Assembly (NCBI GenBank): GCA_944324655.1
Contig: CALUXF010000014.1
Span: 1-43,453, forward strand
DNA length: 43,453 nt
From: Candidatus Avelusimicrobium aviculae
GTDB taxonomy: Bacteria; Elusimicrobiota; Elusimicrobia; Elusimicrobiales; Elusimicrobiaceae
Reading direction: 5' to 3'
Part shown: positions 17,345 to 26,891 of the stretch, piece after piece
Numbering within the stretch: position 1 is the first letter of the stretch
How the letters are laid out: each line of letters starts with the position of its first letter
Translations under genes and position numbers: made by a program
Notes under the pieces: generated by a model
Database searches by the model: none
Told to the model about the DNA's origin: nothing
What the model saw: only the letters and a program-made list of their open reading frames with translations

Positions 17345-19219
17345 ATGGCAAAGATTATTGGTATTGATTTAGGAACTTCCAACACGGCTGCTGCCGTTAT
17401 GGAAGGCGGCCGCGGGACCATTATCCCGTCCGCCGAGGGAAGCTCTATCGGGGGGAAAGCTTTTCCGTCTTATGTGGCTTTTACCAAAGACGGGCAGCGT
17501 TTGGTGGGTGAACCCGCCCGCCGCCAGGCCATTGCCAACCCGGAAGGGACGGTAACCGCCTTTAAACGCAAAATGGGGGAAAACTTCAAATACAACTTGC
17601 GCGGGCAGGAATTCACCCCGCAGCAGTTGTCCGCCTTTGTGCTGCAGAAAGTGAAAAAAGACGCGGAAGCCTTTTTGGGCGAACCGGTTGAGAAAGCGGT
17701 TATCACCGTACCCGCTTATTTTAACGACAACCAGCGCCAAGCCACCAAAGACGCAGGCCGTATTGCCGGGTTGGACGTGGTCCGCTTGGTAAACGAACCG
17801 ACCGCCGCCGCCCTGGCTTTTGGTATTGATAAAGCCGGCAAAGAACAAAAAATCTTGGTGTTTGACTTGGGCGGAGGCACTTTGGACGTAACCATTATGG
17901 AAATGGGCAAAGAAGGCACGTTTGACGTGTTGGCTACGTCCGGTGATACGCAGCTGGGCGGTACGGATATGGATAACGCCATTATCGCCTGGATGGTGGA
18001 CGAATTCCGCAAGCAGACCGGTATTGATTTGTCTAACGACAAACAAGCCGCTCAACGCTTAAAAGACGCGGCCGAAAAAGCCAAAATTGAGCTTTCCACC
18101 ACCATGGAAACGGACATCAACCTGCCGTTTATCTCTGCGGATGCCAACGGCCCCAAACACTTGGAGCTTAAACTTTCCCGCGCCAAACTGGAAAGCTTGG
18201 TGGATGAGATTGTAAAACGCTGCGGCAAATCCGTTAATCAAGCCTTGTCTGACGCCAATTTAACGGCTTCCCAGATTGACCGCATTATCTTGGTAGGCGG
18301 CCCCACCCGTATGCCGATTGTGCAAAAATATGTGGAAGATTTGGTAGGCAAAAAAATTGAACGCGGTATTGACCCCATGGAATGCGTGGCCATTGGCGCG
18401 GCGGTACAAGCCGGTATTTTGACCGGTGAAGTAAAAGACGTGCTTTTGTTGGACGTTACCCCTCTTTCCTTAGGGTTGGAAACGTTGGGCGGCGTATGCA
18501 CCCGGTTAATTGAGCGCAACACCACGATACCGGTGCGCAAGACACAAATTTTCTCCACCGCGTCTGACAATCAGCCGGCGGTAACCATTAACGTCTTGCA
18601 GGGGGAACGCCCCATGGCCAAAGACAACGTGCCTTTGGGCAAGTTTGACCTGGACGGCATTCCGCCCGCTCCGCGCGGCGTACCGCAGATTGAGGTAACC
18701 TTTGATATTGATGCCAACGGTATTTTGAACGTTTCCGCCAAAGACTTGGGTACCAATAAAGAACAGCACATCACCATCAGCTCTCCCAACAAGCTGAGCG
18801 ATGCGGAAGTGGAAAAGTTCGTAAAAGACGCGGAAAAATTTGCCGATGAAGACAAAAAACACAAAGAAGTCATTGAGGCTAAAAACCAGGGCGACAGCGT
18901 GCTCTATCAGACTGAAAAAGCACTGAAAGAATACGGGGATAAAGTCTCCCAAGATGACCGCCTGGCTATTGACCGCGCTTTGAGCGACTTGCGCGACGCG
19001 CTGAAAGGCGAAGACGCCGCCAAGATGAAAGCCGCTACGGACGCCGCCTTGCAGGCCAGCCAAAAACTGGGTGAAGCGATGTACAAATCCCAGCAGGCTC
19101 AGGCCGGCGCCCAGGCGGGCGCCCAACAGGCGGGCCCTCAGCCGGGGCCTGACGCCCAACAGGCGGGTGCCAACGCCGGTAAGGACGATGTGGTAGAAGC
19201 CGAAGTGGTTGACAAATAA
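17345..19219 (+). CDS. dnaK: Chaperone DnaK (Hsp70)
   Basis: 624 aa. ATPase domain with [29 protein letters not shown] and [13 protein letters not shown]; the substrate-binding domain and helical lid follow. The tail is Ala/Gly/Gln/Pro rich and ends in EAEVVDK, close to the usual EEVDK. The ribosome binding site AAGGAG is well spaced. A terminator 23 bases after the stop separates it from the prepilin gene. Confidence 0.98.
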   Translation: MAKIIGIDLGTSNTAAAVMEGGRGTIIPSAEGSSIGGKAFPSYVAFTKDGQRLVGEPARRQAIANPEGTVTAFKRKMGENFKYNLRGQEFTPQQLSAFVLQKVKKDAEAFLGEPVEKAVITVPAYFNDNQRQATKDAGRIAGLDVVRLVNEPTAAALAFGIDKAGKEQKILVFDLGGGTLDVTIMEMGKEGTFDVLATSGDTQLGGTDMDNAIIAWMVDEFRKQTGIDLSNDKQAAQRLKDAAEKAKIELSTTMETDINLPFISADANGPKHLELKLSRAKLESLVDEIVKRCGKSVNQALSDANLTASQIDRIILVGGPTRMPIVQKYVEDLVGKKIERGIDPMECVAIGAAVQAGILTGEVKDVLLLDVTPLSLGLETLGGVCTRLIERNTTIPVRKTQIFSTASDNQPAVTINVLQGERPMAKDNVPLGKFDLDGIPPAPRGVPQIEVTFDIDANGILNVSAKDLGTNKEQHITISSPNKLSDAEVEKFVKDAEKFADEDKKHKEVIEAKNQGDSVLYQTEKALKEYGDKVSQDDRLAIDRALSDLRDALKGEDAAKMKAATDAALQASQKLGEAMYKSQQAQAGAQAGAQQAGPQPGPDAQQAGANAGKDDVVEAEVVDK

Positions 19220-19241
19220 GTTTGGGTGGTAAATCCGAAAA

Positions 19242-19268
19242 GGGGCTGGTATATCCAGTCCCTTTTTT
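19242..19268 (+). terminator. Terminator of hrcA-grpE-dnaK
   Basis: GGGGCTGG / CCAGTCCC (one G-T pair), TATAT loop, then T6. A TACAAT at 19273-19278 just beyond it may start the prepilin transcript. Confidence 0.85.
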
Positions 19269-19296
19269 ATTGTACAATATCCAATATGGAGGATTT

Positions 19297-19779
19297 ATGA
19301 AAAAAGGATTTACGTTAATAGAATTATTGGTGGTGGTGTTAATTATTGGCATTTTGGCGTCTATTGCTGTTCCTCAGTATGAGAAAGCGGTTCTCCGCTC
19401 ACGCTTTTCCAATGCTTTGCAAGTAGCGGAAAGTTTAAAAAAGGCGCATGAGATTTATTTTATTGCTAATAATCATTATATAGCCAATACGGACAATTTA
19501 GACTATGATTTCCAAGGTTCTTGTACGGGTATGGACGTGTTGAAGTGTGACAATTTCTTTTATATTGATAATATGAGCGGTTCAAATATAGTAACGGACC
19601 CAAATGCGTTGTTTGTGAGAATATATCATTGTCCGGGTGCCGCCACATGGTCGGCCTGTTCTCCCAATGCAAATTTCATCTATTCAATTTGGCTGGACCA
19701 ATCCGCCCACCCCGGCTTGCGGGAATGCCAAGGCATTACCCAAGAAGGCAGAGACTTTTGTTTAATGCTTGAGGAGTAA
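19297..19779 (+). CDS. Type IV prepilin-like protein
   Basis: 160 aa from ATG 19297, behind GGAGGA. The leader is MKKG, with cleavage before FTLIELLVVVLIIGILA and methylation of the new N-terminal Phe as in PilE/PilA and type II pseudopilins; Glu5 is present. After the hydrophobic helix comes PQYEKAVLRSRF and a short C-terminal head with seven cysteines likely to form disulfides. It stands alone without pilus assembly genes. It may be a major or minor pilin or a pseudopilin; the sequence cannot settle which. Confidence 0.9.
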   Translation: MKKGFTLIELLVVVLIIGILASIAVPQYEKAVLRSRFSNALQVAESLKKAHEIYFIANNHYIANTDNLDYDFQGSCTGMDVLKCDNFFYIDNMSGSNIVTDPNALFVRIYHCPGAATWSACSPNANFIYSIWLDQSAHPGLRECQGITQEGRDFCLMLEE

Positions 19780-19801
19780 AATTCATTTTATTTGTTTGTG
19801 C

Positions 19802-19828
19802 CCCCGCTTAAAAAGCGGGGTTTTTTAT
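19802..19828 (+). terminator. Terminator of the prepilin gene
   Basis: CCCCGC / GCGGGG stem, TTAAAAA loop, T6 tract. Confidence 0.88.
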
Positions 19829-19881
19829 TTTCAGGGAAGGGGGATTCAGCCCGCTGGTTGGCAAGTGTTTTAGGTATGTGA

Positions 19882-20451
19882 TTAATATATATCCGGACTG
19901 TCTTTGAAAGGGCCGTATCGCTTCCCGGCCCGGGTTTGTTGCATAAAATGCTCCAATGTTTTTTTGTATAGCGCGGGGCGGTTCATACGGCGGATTATAT
20001 AATCCAGGCGTATGCGCTGGTAATGCGCAGGAAATGCACAAAAGTGCTTCCAAACCAGCGTATCTTTTTTAAGTTCTTGTAACAAAAGGGGCGGAATAGC
20101 AAAGGTATTAGGGTTTAAATCCGGCAGCGTTTTTAACCCGGCAGGGGTCATCATCCCTTTATTTAGCGCCAAACGGGCAAGATGTTTATTTAATTCACTC
20201 CAAGAACTAACAGCAGAACGAGGAGTCCAGCGTTGGCAGGAAAATTTTTCGTTAAACTTGCGTCGTTGTCCATCAATCCAACCAAAACAAATGGCTTCTT
20301 GCACAGCGTCCGGGTAGGCTATGCCGGGCAGGCCGGTGTTTTTATGCGGATAGAGAAGCCAAATCTCCTTTTTATTTTGATGATTTTGGCTAAGCCATAA
20401 ATGCCAGGCTTCTCTTGTATGGGGATAAAAAGTTTCCGTAATGGGAGGCAT
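19882..20451 (-). CDS. YdeI/OmdA-family protein
   Basis: 189 aa. Family features: TREAWHLWLSQNH, the ICFGWIDGQRRK core, RWTPRS and SSWSELN, then FWKHF-like VWKHFCAFPAHYQR and RRMNRP. Bacillus and enteric members are called YdeI or OmdA; some are linked to antimicrobial peptide resistance or ompD regulation, but the biochemical role is not established. It sits between the prepilin and dnaJ on the opposite strand. ATG 20451 follows an extended -10 by six bases with no Shine-Dalgarno. Confidence 0.88.
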   Translation of the reverse strand: MPPITETFYPHTREAWHLWLSQNHQNKKEIWLLYPHKNTGLPGIAYPDAVQEAICFGWIDGQRRKFNEKFSCQRWTPRSAVSSWSELNKHLARLALNKGMMTPAGLKTLPDLNPNTFAIPPLLLQELKKDTLVWKHFCAFPAHYQRIRLDYIIRRMNRPALYKKTLEHFMQQTRAGKRYGPFKDSPDIY

Positions 20452-20466
20452 AACGGTATTATAACA
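20452..20466 (-). promoter_or_regulatory. Extended -10, leaderless start for the YdeI-family gene
   Basis: On the minus strand TGT-TATAAT (20466-20458), then ACCGTT, then ATG. This is the clearest case of the six-base leaderless geometry in the window. Confidence 0.65.
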
Positions 20467-20543
20467 AACCGTTATGCCAGCGCAGCAATGCGTGCAGGAG
20501 GGGGCTAAATTTCATAAAATATACATAAGAAGGTTTTTACTGT

Positions 20544-21653
20544 ATGCCTACCGCTATGAAAGAAGATTACTATAAAATTTTAAATGTAGAAAGAACGGCA
20601 ACGGAAGTGGAAATAAAATCCGCCTTCCGCCGCCAAGCCATGAAATACCACCCGGACCGCAACCCCGGGGATAAACAGGCTGAAGAACAATTTAAAAAAG
20701 TAAATGAGGCTTTTTCCGTTTTGTCTGACCCGCAAAAACGCCAGATGTATGACCAATACGGTCACGAGGGCGTTTCCGGCGCGGGCGGGTTTAACGGCTT
20801 TAACGCCGGCGGCTTTGCCGACATTAACGATATTTTCGGTTCCGTGTTTGGGGACATTTTCGGCGGCGGTTTCGGCCGCCGTGCGGGCAAGCCCCGGGCC
20901 CAGCGCGGGGAAGATTTAAAAGTAGATGTGGAGGTTTCTTTAGAGGAAGCCTTTAGCGGAAAAGAGGAAGAAGTTTCCTACACCCGCTTAGACACTTGCT
21001 CCGTCTGCCACGGTACCGGCGCGCAGGAAGGAAGCGCGCGCAAAACCTGCCGTTCCTGCGGGGGCAGCGGTACGGTAACCTATTCCCAGGGTTTTATTTC
21101 CATGCGCCAAACCTGTCCGGATTGCAACGGCACCGGAACCGTGATAGAAAAACCCTGCTTAAAATGCCATGGCAGCGGCGCGGAGCGGGTGAAAGAGAAA
21201 CTGACGGTTAAAATCCCTTCCGGCGTACGCACGGGTATTACGCTTCGCGTGGCAAACGGCGGCAACATCGGCACCAACGGCGGCGGTTTTGGGGATTTGT
21301 ATGTAGAGGTGCGTGTAAAACCGCATAAAATTTTCCGCCGGGAAGGCGATGATTTAATCATAGACGCGCCCATTACGTATCCGCAGGCCGTTTTGGGCGG
21401 AAGCATTAAAGTGCCCACCATTGAAGGCAAAGAATTGGAAGTGGATATCCCCAAAGGAACCCAATTTGGGGAAGTGCTTAAAATGCAGGGCAACGGCATG
21501 CCGCGCCTGGGCAAAAAAGGCTTTGGGGATTTATTGGTAAACGTAAAGATAGAAGTGATTAAAAAACCCACAGCCAAACAGAAAGAACTTTTGGAACAGC
21601 TGGCTAAAGAAACCGGCGGCAAAAAAAGTTTCTTTCAAGAGCTGTTTTCTTAA
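20544..21653 (+). CDS. dnaJ: Chaperone DnaJ (Hsp40)
   Basis: 369 aa. J domain with YHPDRNPG (HPD intact), Gly/Phe-rich linker (GFNGFNAGGF), four CxxCxGxG zinc repeats (CSVCHGTG, CRSCGGSG, CPDCNGTG, CLKCHGSG) and the C-terminal substrate domain. Works with DnaK and GrpE. The start at 20544 (MPTAMKEDYY) has AGAAGG upstream; the usual family start would be the MKEDYY ATG at 20556. It has no CIRCE, so HrcA control is not apparent here. Confidence 0.98.
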   Translation: MPTAMKEDYYKILNVERTATEVEIKSAFRRQAMKYHPDRNPGDKQAEEQFKKVNEAFSVLSDPQKRQMYDQYGHEGVSGAGGFNGFNAGGFADINDIFGSVFGDIFGGGFGRRAGKPRAQRGEDLKVDVEVSLEEAFSGKEEEVSYTRLDTCSVCHGTGAQEGSARKTCRSCGGSGTVTYSQGFISMRQTCPDCNGTGTVIEKPCLKCHGSGAERVKEKLTVKIPSGVRTGITLRVANGGNIGTNGGGFGDLYVEVRVKPHKIFRREGDDLIIDAPITYPQAVLGGSIKVPTIEGKELEVDIPKGTQFGEVLKMQGNGMPRLGKKGFGDLLVNVKIEVIKKPTAKQKELLEQLAKETGGKKSFFQELFS

Positions 21654-21673
21654 ATTGCACCGATTCATAACCG

Positions 21674-21698
21674 CCCGGGGAAAACACCCCGGGTTTTT
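21674..21698 (+). terminator. Terminator of dnaJ
   Basis: CCCGGGG / CCCCGGG stem with AAAACA loop and T5. Confidence 0.88.
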
Positions 21699-21734
21699 GT
21701 TTGGGTATGGCTGGTACAGGGGCGTAAAGTTTAT

Positions 21735-21746
21735 TAAAATAAAATT
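21735..21746 (+). promoter_or_regulatory. Candidate leaderless promoter of rsmE
   Basis: TAAAAT (21735-21740), six bases, ATG 21747. A-T rich surroundings allow other readings. Confidence 0.4.
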
Positions 21747-22442
21747 ATGAGCCAATATTTTGCCGATATCAAAGAAACCGAATTTTTTATTACGGAGGAA
21801 GAAGCCCATCACGTGGCGGCTGTCGCGCGCCATAAAGAAGGGGACGAAATCACCGTATTTAACGGCAAAGGGCTTCAATTTACGGGGCGGATAGACCGGA
21901 TACAAAAAAAATTTATAAGAGGGTCTTTAATTAAAAAAGTGCCGCTCCGGCTGCCCCCGGTGGAGCTGGAACTCTATTTTGCGCCTAACTCCCGCACCGG
22001 GTTGGAGGAAGTGCTGGATAAATGCACCCAGCTGGGAGTGGCGGCCTTTTGCCCCATTACCACCGCCCGCAGCGAGTACGATGTGATGCGCAAATGGGAA
22101 GACAAATACCCCCGCTGGCGTCAAATTATGCTTAGCGCCTGCAAACAGTGCGACACCCCCCGCCTGCCGGAAATCCAGGAGCCGGTTTCTTTCTTAACCG
22201 CGGTACAGGACAAAATCCCTTCTTTAATTACCTATGAGGCGGAAGAATCCCATACTGTGGCTTGGGGGTTGGACAGCCTTTTACGCCCCAAACGGTTGCG
22301 CGTATATGTGGGCCCCGCCGGCGGCTGGACGGATGAAGAAATTGTGATTGCCGCCCAATACGGCGTGCTTCCCGTTACGCTGGGGGTCAATATTTTGCGG
22401 GCGGAAACCGCCTGTATTGCCTCAGCGGCTAAAATCTTATGA
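21747..22442 (+). CDS. rsmE: 16S rRNA m3U1498 methyltransferase
   Basis: 231 aa. N-terminal PUA-like domain (EAHHVAAVARHKEGDEITVFNGKG) and SPOUT methyltransferase domain with the knot motifs LRVYVGPAGGWTDEE and LGVNILRAETACIA. It methylates U1498 of 16S rRNA in the assembled 30S subunit. Its stop overlaps the mtaB start (ATGA), so the two RNA-modifying genes are coupled. Confidence 0.95.
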   Translation: MSQYFADIKETEFFITEEEAHHVAAVARHKEGDEITVFNGKGLQFTGRIDRIQKKFIRGSLIKKVPLRLPPVELELYFAPNSRTGLEEVLDKCTQLGVAAFCPITTARSEYDVMRKWEDKYPRWRQIMLSACKQCDTPRLPEIQEPVSFLTAVQDKIPSLITYEAEESHTVAWGLDSLLRPKRLRVYVGPAGGWTDEEIVIAAQYGVLPVTLGVNILRAETACIASAAKIL

Positions 22443-23677
22443 AATTTTTTATAAAAACGTTTGGCTGCCGCGTGAACCAAGTGGAAAGCCAGGCTCTGCT
22501 TGAAAATTGCCGCCGTCACGGCTGGCAGCAAACCCCTCTTTTTGAAGAGGCGGACATTTGCCTTTTAAATACCTGTACCGTTACCCACCAGGCGGATAAA
22601 GACGTGGAAAAACAAATCCGCCAAATTTTGCGCCGCAATCCCGCCGCCCGGCTGGTGCTTACGGGCTGCTACGCGGCGGCTCATCAGGAACATATCCGCC
22701 AAACTTTTCCCCAAGTGCAAATTGTGGGCAAGTATGATTTGGGCAAAGCCCTGTTCGGCACCGAAGATTTATGTTGGACGGTTTCCGGCCATGAAGGCCA
22801 CAGCCGCGCTTTTATAAAGATACAAGACGGGTGCGACTGTTTTTGCTCTTATTGCATTGTGCCTTTTGCGCGTCCGGACAAACGCTCCAAACCCGCGGCG
22901 GACGTGTTGCGGGAAATAGCTGCCCTGGAGCAAAAAGGCTTTGCGGAAATTGTGCTTACCGGCATTAATATAGGAAATTATCTTTGCCCTCAAACAGGGG
23001 CGGATTTAGCCGCTTTGTGCCGCCAAATAGCCCAAATGCCGGGGCGGTTCCGGGTGCGTTTTTCCTCTATAGAATTACAAACGGTAACCGATGGCGTTAT
23101 AGATTGCATGTCTTCCCGGCCGGACCGGTTTTGCAATTATTTCCACCTGCCGCTGCAAGCGGGGTGCGATAAAGTGCTTAAAGATATGAACCGCCATTAT
23201 GATACGCTCGCCTACCGGGCTAAGGTGGCGCTTCTCCGCTCCCGCGTGCCGGGTATAGCCATATTTGCGGACGTGATAGCCGGATTTCCTACGGAAAGCG
23301 AGGCGGATTTTGAGGAGACTTTCTCTTTTATTAAAAACCTGCGTTTGGCGGGGCTTCATGTATTTAGTTATTCGCCCCGTCCTAAGACCAAAGCGGCCCT
23401 GCTGCCGCAGCTGCCGCATGAAGAAATCAAACGCCGCGCGGACAAACTGCGTGAACTGGATAAACAGCTCCGCGCGGCCGAAGCCGCCTCTTTAATAGGA
23501 ACCCGGCAGGAAGTGTTTATAGAAACATGGCATGAGGGCTGGGTAAAAGGCGTTACCTCTAACTTTCAGCAGGTGTTGCTGCGCGGCGCGCCGCAAGGGG
23601 CCAAAGGGTTGGTGACGGCGGAAATAGAGCAAGCCCAAGAGGGCGTGTGCCTCGGGCGATATATCTGCCGGCTGTAA
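22439..23677 (+). CDS. mtaB: tRNA t6A37 methylthiotransferase MtaB
   Basis: 412 aa radical-SAM enzyme that adds methylthio to t6A37 in tRNA. N-terminal UPF0004 domain holds the first cluster cysteines (TFGCRVNQVES, NTCTVTH, LTGCYAA); the radical-SAM CxxxCxxC is in DGCDCFCSYCIVPFAR; a TRAM domain closes the protein. FGCRVNQVES and the lack of a longer N-terminus favour MtaB over MiaB or RimO. Confidence 0.93.
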   Translation: MKFFIKTFGCRVNQVESQALLENCRRHGWQQTPLFEEADICLLNTCTVTHQADKDVEKQIRQILRRNPAARLVLTGCYAAAHQEHIRQTFPQVQIVGKYDLGKALFGTEDLCWTVSGHEGHSRAFIKIQDGCDCFCSYCIVPFARPDKRSKPAADVLREIAALEQKGFAEIVLTGINIGNYLCPQTGADLAALCRQIAQMPGRFRVRFSSIELQTVTDGVIDCMSSRPDRFCNYFHLPLQAGCDKVLKDMNRHYDTLAYRAKVALLRSRVPGIAIFADVIAGFPTESEADFEETFSFIKNLRLAGLHVFSYSPRPKTKAALLPQLPHEEIKRRADKLRELDKQLRAAEAASLIGTRQEVFIETWHEGWVKGVTSNFQQVLLRGAPQGAKGLVTAEIEQAQEGVCLGRYICRL

Positions 23678-23779
23678 CAGCGGGCTGAACGGGTATTGTA
23701 TTTTAATGCTACAATATAGGTAATGCTTCGCCTAGGCAGGAAATACCAAACCCTTGCAGTTGGCGGCGTTTTTTGTTTT

Positions 23780-23788
23780 TGGTATAAT
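23780..23788 (+). promoter_or_regulatory. Extended -10 promoter of glmU-prs-rplY-pth
   Basis: TGG-TATAAT, with no good -35. It leaves a leader of about 50 bases to ATG 23846. A second extended -10, TGC-TACAAT, lies upstream at 23707-23715. Confidence 0.55.
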
Positions 23789-23845
23789 ATTAATATAATT
23801 TGTTAGTTAACAAGTTAGATTCTTTTTAGGCAAGAGTTAAACAAA

Positions 23846-25246
23846 ATGGTAGCCAAAAAAAATCTGTGTGTGCTCATCTTGGCGGCCGGCAAAGGCACCC
23901 GGATGAAATCCCCTCTCCCCAAACCATTGCATCCGGTTTGCGGGCTTCCCATTATAGCGCATATTTTGCAAGCGGCCCAGGCGTTGAACCCGGCCGCTAT
24001 CGGCCTTGTTGTCGGTCATGAGGCCCAAAAAATGGAAGAAGCGGTGAAAGAAGGGCTTCCCCAGTGGGGCGTAACGGCTCCGTTGGTGTTTGTGGAGCAG
24101 ACAGATTTATCCGGTTCCGGTTCTGCCGTAAAAGCCGCCTTGCCTTTGCTGAAACGTTTTGAAGACGTCATGGTGCTTAACGGGGACACGCCCTTAGTGG
24201 AAGCGCAAACGTTGGAACAAATGTACAGCGCTTTCCAAGACAATGAGGCGGGTGCCATGTTGCTGGCCGTCAGCGTGCCGGAGCCTTCCGGTTACGGGCG
24301 TGTGGTGCGCGCGGGGGACGGCACTTTTGAAAAAATTGTAGAACACAGCGACGCGGATGAAAAAACCTTGTTAATTCATGAAATTAACAGCGGCATGTAT
24401 ATTTTTAAATTTGCCCATTTAGACAAAGCCTTGCAAGCGCTTACCCCGCAAGGCCCTAAGCACGAATATTACCTGACGGACACTTTATCTTATATTAAAT
24501 CGCAAAAACACCCTGTGTTAGTTTACGGCAGCGAAGATTATGAGCAAGCCCTTGGCGTAAACAGCAAGTTTCAGCTTTCCCAAGCGGAGCTGATTATGCG
24601 CGGGCGCGTGGCGCGCCGGCTGATGGATGAGGGCGTCACTATTCCCAACCCGCAGGCCGTATTTATTGACGCGCAGGCCCAAATCGGGGCGGACAGTTTC
24701 ATTTGCCCCGGCTGCTACATTTGCGGCAAAACGGTGATTGGCAAAAACTGCATGCTGGAAGGCAATGTGTTTATTAAAGATTCCACCATAGGGGATAATG
24801 TCATCCTTAAAATGGGGACGTATATAGAGGATTCCTCCGTAGAGGAAGAATGCCAGCTGGGGCCCTACGCGCATTTGCGCCCGCAGAGCGTACTTAAAAA
24901 AGGCGCCAAAGTAGGTAATTTTTCCGAAATTAAAAAATCCGTTATTGGGGAAGGCTCCAAAGTGAACCATTTAAGCTATATCGGGGACACGGAAATGGGC
25001 GCCTGCGTAAACGTGGGGGCGGGGACCATCACCTGCAATTATGACGGGAAAAACAAACATAAAACCGTAATAGGGGACCATGTGTTTATAGGGTCCAACG
25101 TCAATTTTGTGGCACCGGTAACGGTGGAAAATTATGCAAAAATCGGCGCGGGGTCAACCATTACCAAGTTGGTGCCGCAGGAGTCTTTGGCAATAGCCCG
25201 TTCGCGCCAGGTAGTTTTGGAGAAAAAAGGTATCAAACATGACTAA
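23846..25246 (+). CDS. glmU: Bifunctional UDP-GlcNAc synthase GlmU
   Basis: 466 aa; acetylates glucosamine-1-phosphate and couples it to UTP for peptidoglycan and LPS. N-terminal uridyltransferase with LILAAGKGTRMKS and LNGDTPL; C-terminal left-handed beta helix with hexapeptide repeats and acetyltransferase residues (NHLSYIGD, GAGTITCNYDGKNKHKT). Both activities appear intact. It overlaps prs by 8 bases. Confidence 0.97.
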   Translation: MVAKKNLCVLILAAGKGTRMKSPLPKPLHPVCGLPIIAHILQAAQALNPAAIGLVVGHEAQKMEEAVKEGLPQWGVTAPLVFVEQTDLSGSGSAVKAALPLLKRFEDVMVLNGDTPLVEAQTLEQMYSAFQDNEAGAMLLAVSVPEPSGYGRVVRAGDGTFEKIVEHSDADEKTLLIHEINSGMYIFKFAHLDKALQALTPQGPKHEYYLTDTLSYIKSQKHPVLVYGSEDYEQALGVNSKFQLSQAELIMRGRVARRLMDEGVTIPNPQAVFIDAQAQIGADSFICPGCYICGKTVIGKNCMLEGNVFIKDSTIGDNVILKMGTYIEDSSVEEECQLGPYAHLRPQSVLKKGAKVGNFSEIKKSVIGEGSKVNHLSYIGDTEMGACVNVGAGTITCNYDGKNKHKTVIGDHVFIGSNVNFVAPVTVENYAKIGAGSTITKLVPQESLAIARSRQVVLEKKGIKHD

Positions 25247-26183
25247 AAGCGTAAACGGCGATTTGAGAATTTTTACCGGCAACGCCAACCCGGCGTTGGC
25301 CCGCAAAATTTGCGAACACCTGAATATGGATTTGGGTAAATTGCGCGTAGAAAAATTTGCCGACGGCGAAATTGACGTACAAATTTTGGAAAGCGTCCGC
25401 GCGCATGACTGCTATATCATCCAGCCTACTTGCCCGCCCGTCAATGAGAACTTGATGGAACTGTTAATTATGATAGACGCTTTTAAACGCGCCAGCGCGG
25501 GTAAAATTACGGCGGTTATCCCTTATTTTGGCTACGCCCGGGCGGACCGCAAAGCTTCCCCGCGCGTGCCGATTACCGCCAAGCTGGCCAGCAATTTGAT
25601 TACCGAAGCCGGCGCGGACCGCATCATGACGGTGGACCTGCACGCGGGGCAAATCCAGGGTTTTTTTGATATCCCGGTGGACCACCTGCGCGCGCGCAAA
25701 GTGTTTTTGGACTATTTTGACCACTTAAACCATTCCGATATCGTAGTGGTTTCCCCCGATGTGGGCGGCGTGGAACGCGCCCGCAAATTTGCCGCCCGGT
25801 TGGACGCGGGGCTGGTTATTATTGATAAACGCCGCCCGAAAGCCAACGAAGCGGTGGTGTATAACGTCATTGGGGACGTAAAAGACAAAATAGCCATTAT
25901 TTTTGATGATATCGTGGACACGGCCGGCACCCTCACCACCGTGGCCCAAAAAATCAAAGAACGGGGCGCGCGGGAAATTTACGCCGCGTGCACCCACGGG
26001 TTATTGTCCAGAAACGCTTTGGACAAAATTAACAAATCCGATATTCAAAAGCTGATTATTTCGGACTCTTTGCCCATACGGGACTTAGGGCCGAAGGTGG
26101 ACGTTTTGTCCGTTTCGTATTTATTGGCGGATGCCATTAAGCGCAACCATGACGGACGCTCTATCAGCGATATGTTTAACTAA
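25239..26183 (+). CDS. prs: Ribose-phosphate pyrophosphokinase
   Basis: 314 aa class I PRPP synthetase. Ribose-5-phosphate and ATP to PRPP, feeding nucleotides, His and Trp. Motifs: DGEIDVQI, IPYFGYARADRK, VDLHAGQIQGFF and the PRPP loop FDDIVDTAGTL. The glmU-prs order followed by rplY and pth is conserved in many bacteria. Confidence 0.98.
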   Translation: MTKSVNGDLRIFTGNANPALARKICEHLNMDLGKLRVEKFADGEIDVQILESVRAHDCYIIQPTCPPVNENLMELLIMIDAFKRASAGKITAVIPYFGYARADRKASPRVPITAKLASNLITEAGADRIMTVDLHAGQIQGFFDIPVDHLRARKVFLDYFDHLNHSDIVVVSPDVGGVERARKFAARLDAGLVIIDKRRPKANEAVVYNVIGDVKDKIAIIFDDIVDTAGTLTTVAQKIKERGAREIYAACTHGLLSRNALDKINKSDIQKLIISDSLPIRDLGPKVDVLSVSYLLADAIKRNHDGRSISDMFN

Positions 26184-26215
26184 TTTCACTTAGTGGAAAT
26201 ACAGGAGAAATAAAA

Positions 26216-26890
26216 ATGGAAGAATTGAATGTAACCGCCTCTTTAAGAGAAGGCATCGGCGTAAAAGGTGCTTTATCTAAAATCCGGGCGGAAAAGAATG
26301 TACCCGGCGTCATTTATGGCAGCCATAAAGAACCTATTAGCATTACCGTAAGCTTGAAAGATGTGGAAAAAATCATTAAAGCCGGTAAAAACACCATTGT
26401 AGAAGTTGCCTTGCCTAACGGCAAAGAACAAGTATTGGTAAAAGAAATTCAATACCACGTGGTGAAAGACACCCCTATTCATATTGATTTCCAGCGCGTA
26501 TCCTTAACCGACAAGATGAACGTTGTTGTGCCGGTTAAATTGATTGGCGAAGCTGCCGACGTGAAAAACTACGGCGCTTTGGTGGAACACATTTTGCGCG
26601 AAATTGAAGTCAAAGCCTTGGTAAGCGCCATTCCGCATGAAATTGAAGTGGATATGACCCCCATGACTATCAACAAAGGGATTGTCGCGGGCGATATTAA
26701 ACTGCCCAAAGGCGTAGAATTGGTAACCGATCCGCAAGCCCCTGTGGCTCACTTAATGATTCCGAAAGAGGAAGAAGCCCCTGCCGCCGCCCCGGCTGCT
26801 GATGCCGCCGCTGAGCCGGAAAGCTCTTCCACCAAGGGCAAAAAAGACGAGGACGGCAACCTGACCAAAAACGCCGAAGCGAAGAAATAA
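26216..26890 (+). CDS. rplY: 50S ribosomal protein L25/Ctc
   Basis: 224 aa, the long Ctc form: an N-terminal L25 domain that binds 5S rRNA (KIRAEKNVPGVIYG, HIDFQRVS) followed by the TL5 C-terminal domain (VPVKLIGEA, EVKALVSAIPHEIEVD). The last 35 residues are a low-complexity Ala/Glu/Lys tail. Ribosome binding site AGGAG. One base separates its stop from pth. Confidence 0.96.
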   Translation: MEELNVTASLREGIGVKGALSKIRAEKNVPGVIYGSHKEPISITVSLKDVEKIIKAGKNTIVEVALPNGKEQVLVKEIQYHVVKDTPIHIDFQRVSLTDKMNVVVPVKLIGEAADVKNYGALVEHILREIEVKALVSAIPHEIEVDMTPMTINKGIVAGDIKLPKGVELVTDPQAPVAHLMIPKEEEAPAAAPAADAAAEPESSSTKGKKDEDGNLTKNAEAKK

Positions 26891-26891
26891 C

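Noticed and set aside
20452-20543. CIRCE or other heat-shock site before dnaJ
   Set aside because: No TTAGCACTC-like inverted repeat is present.
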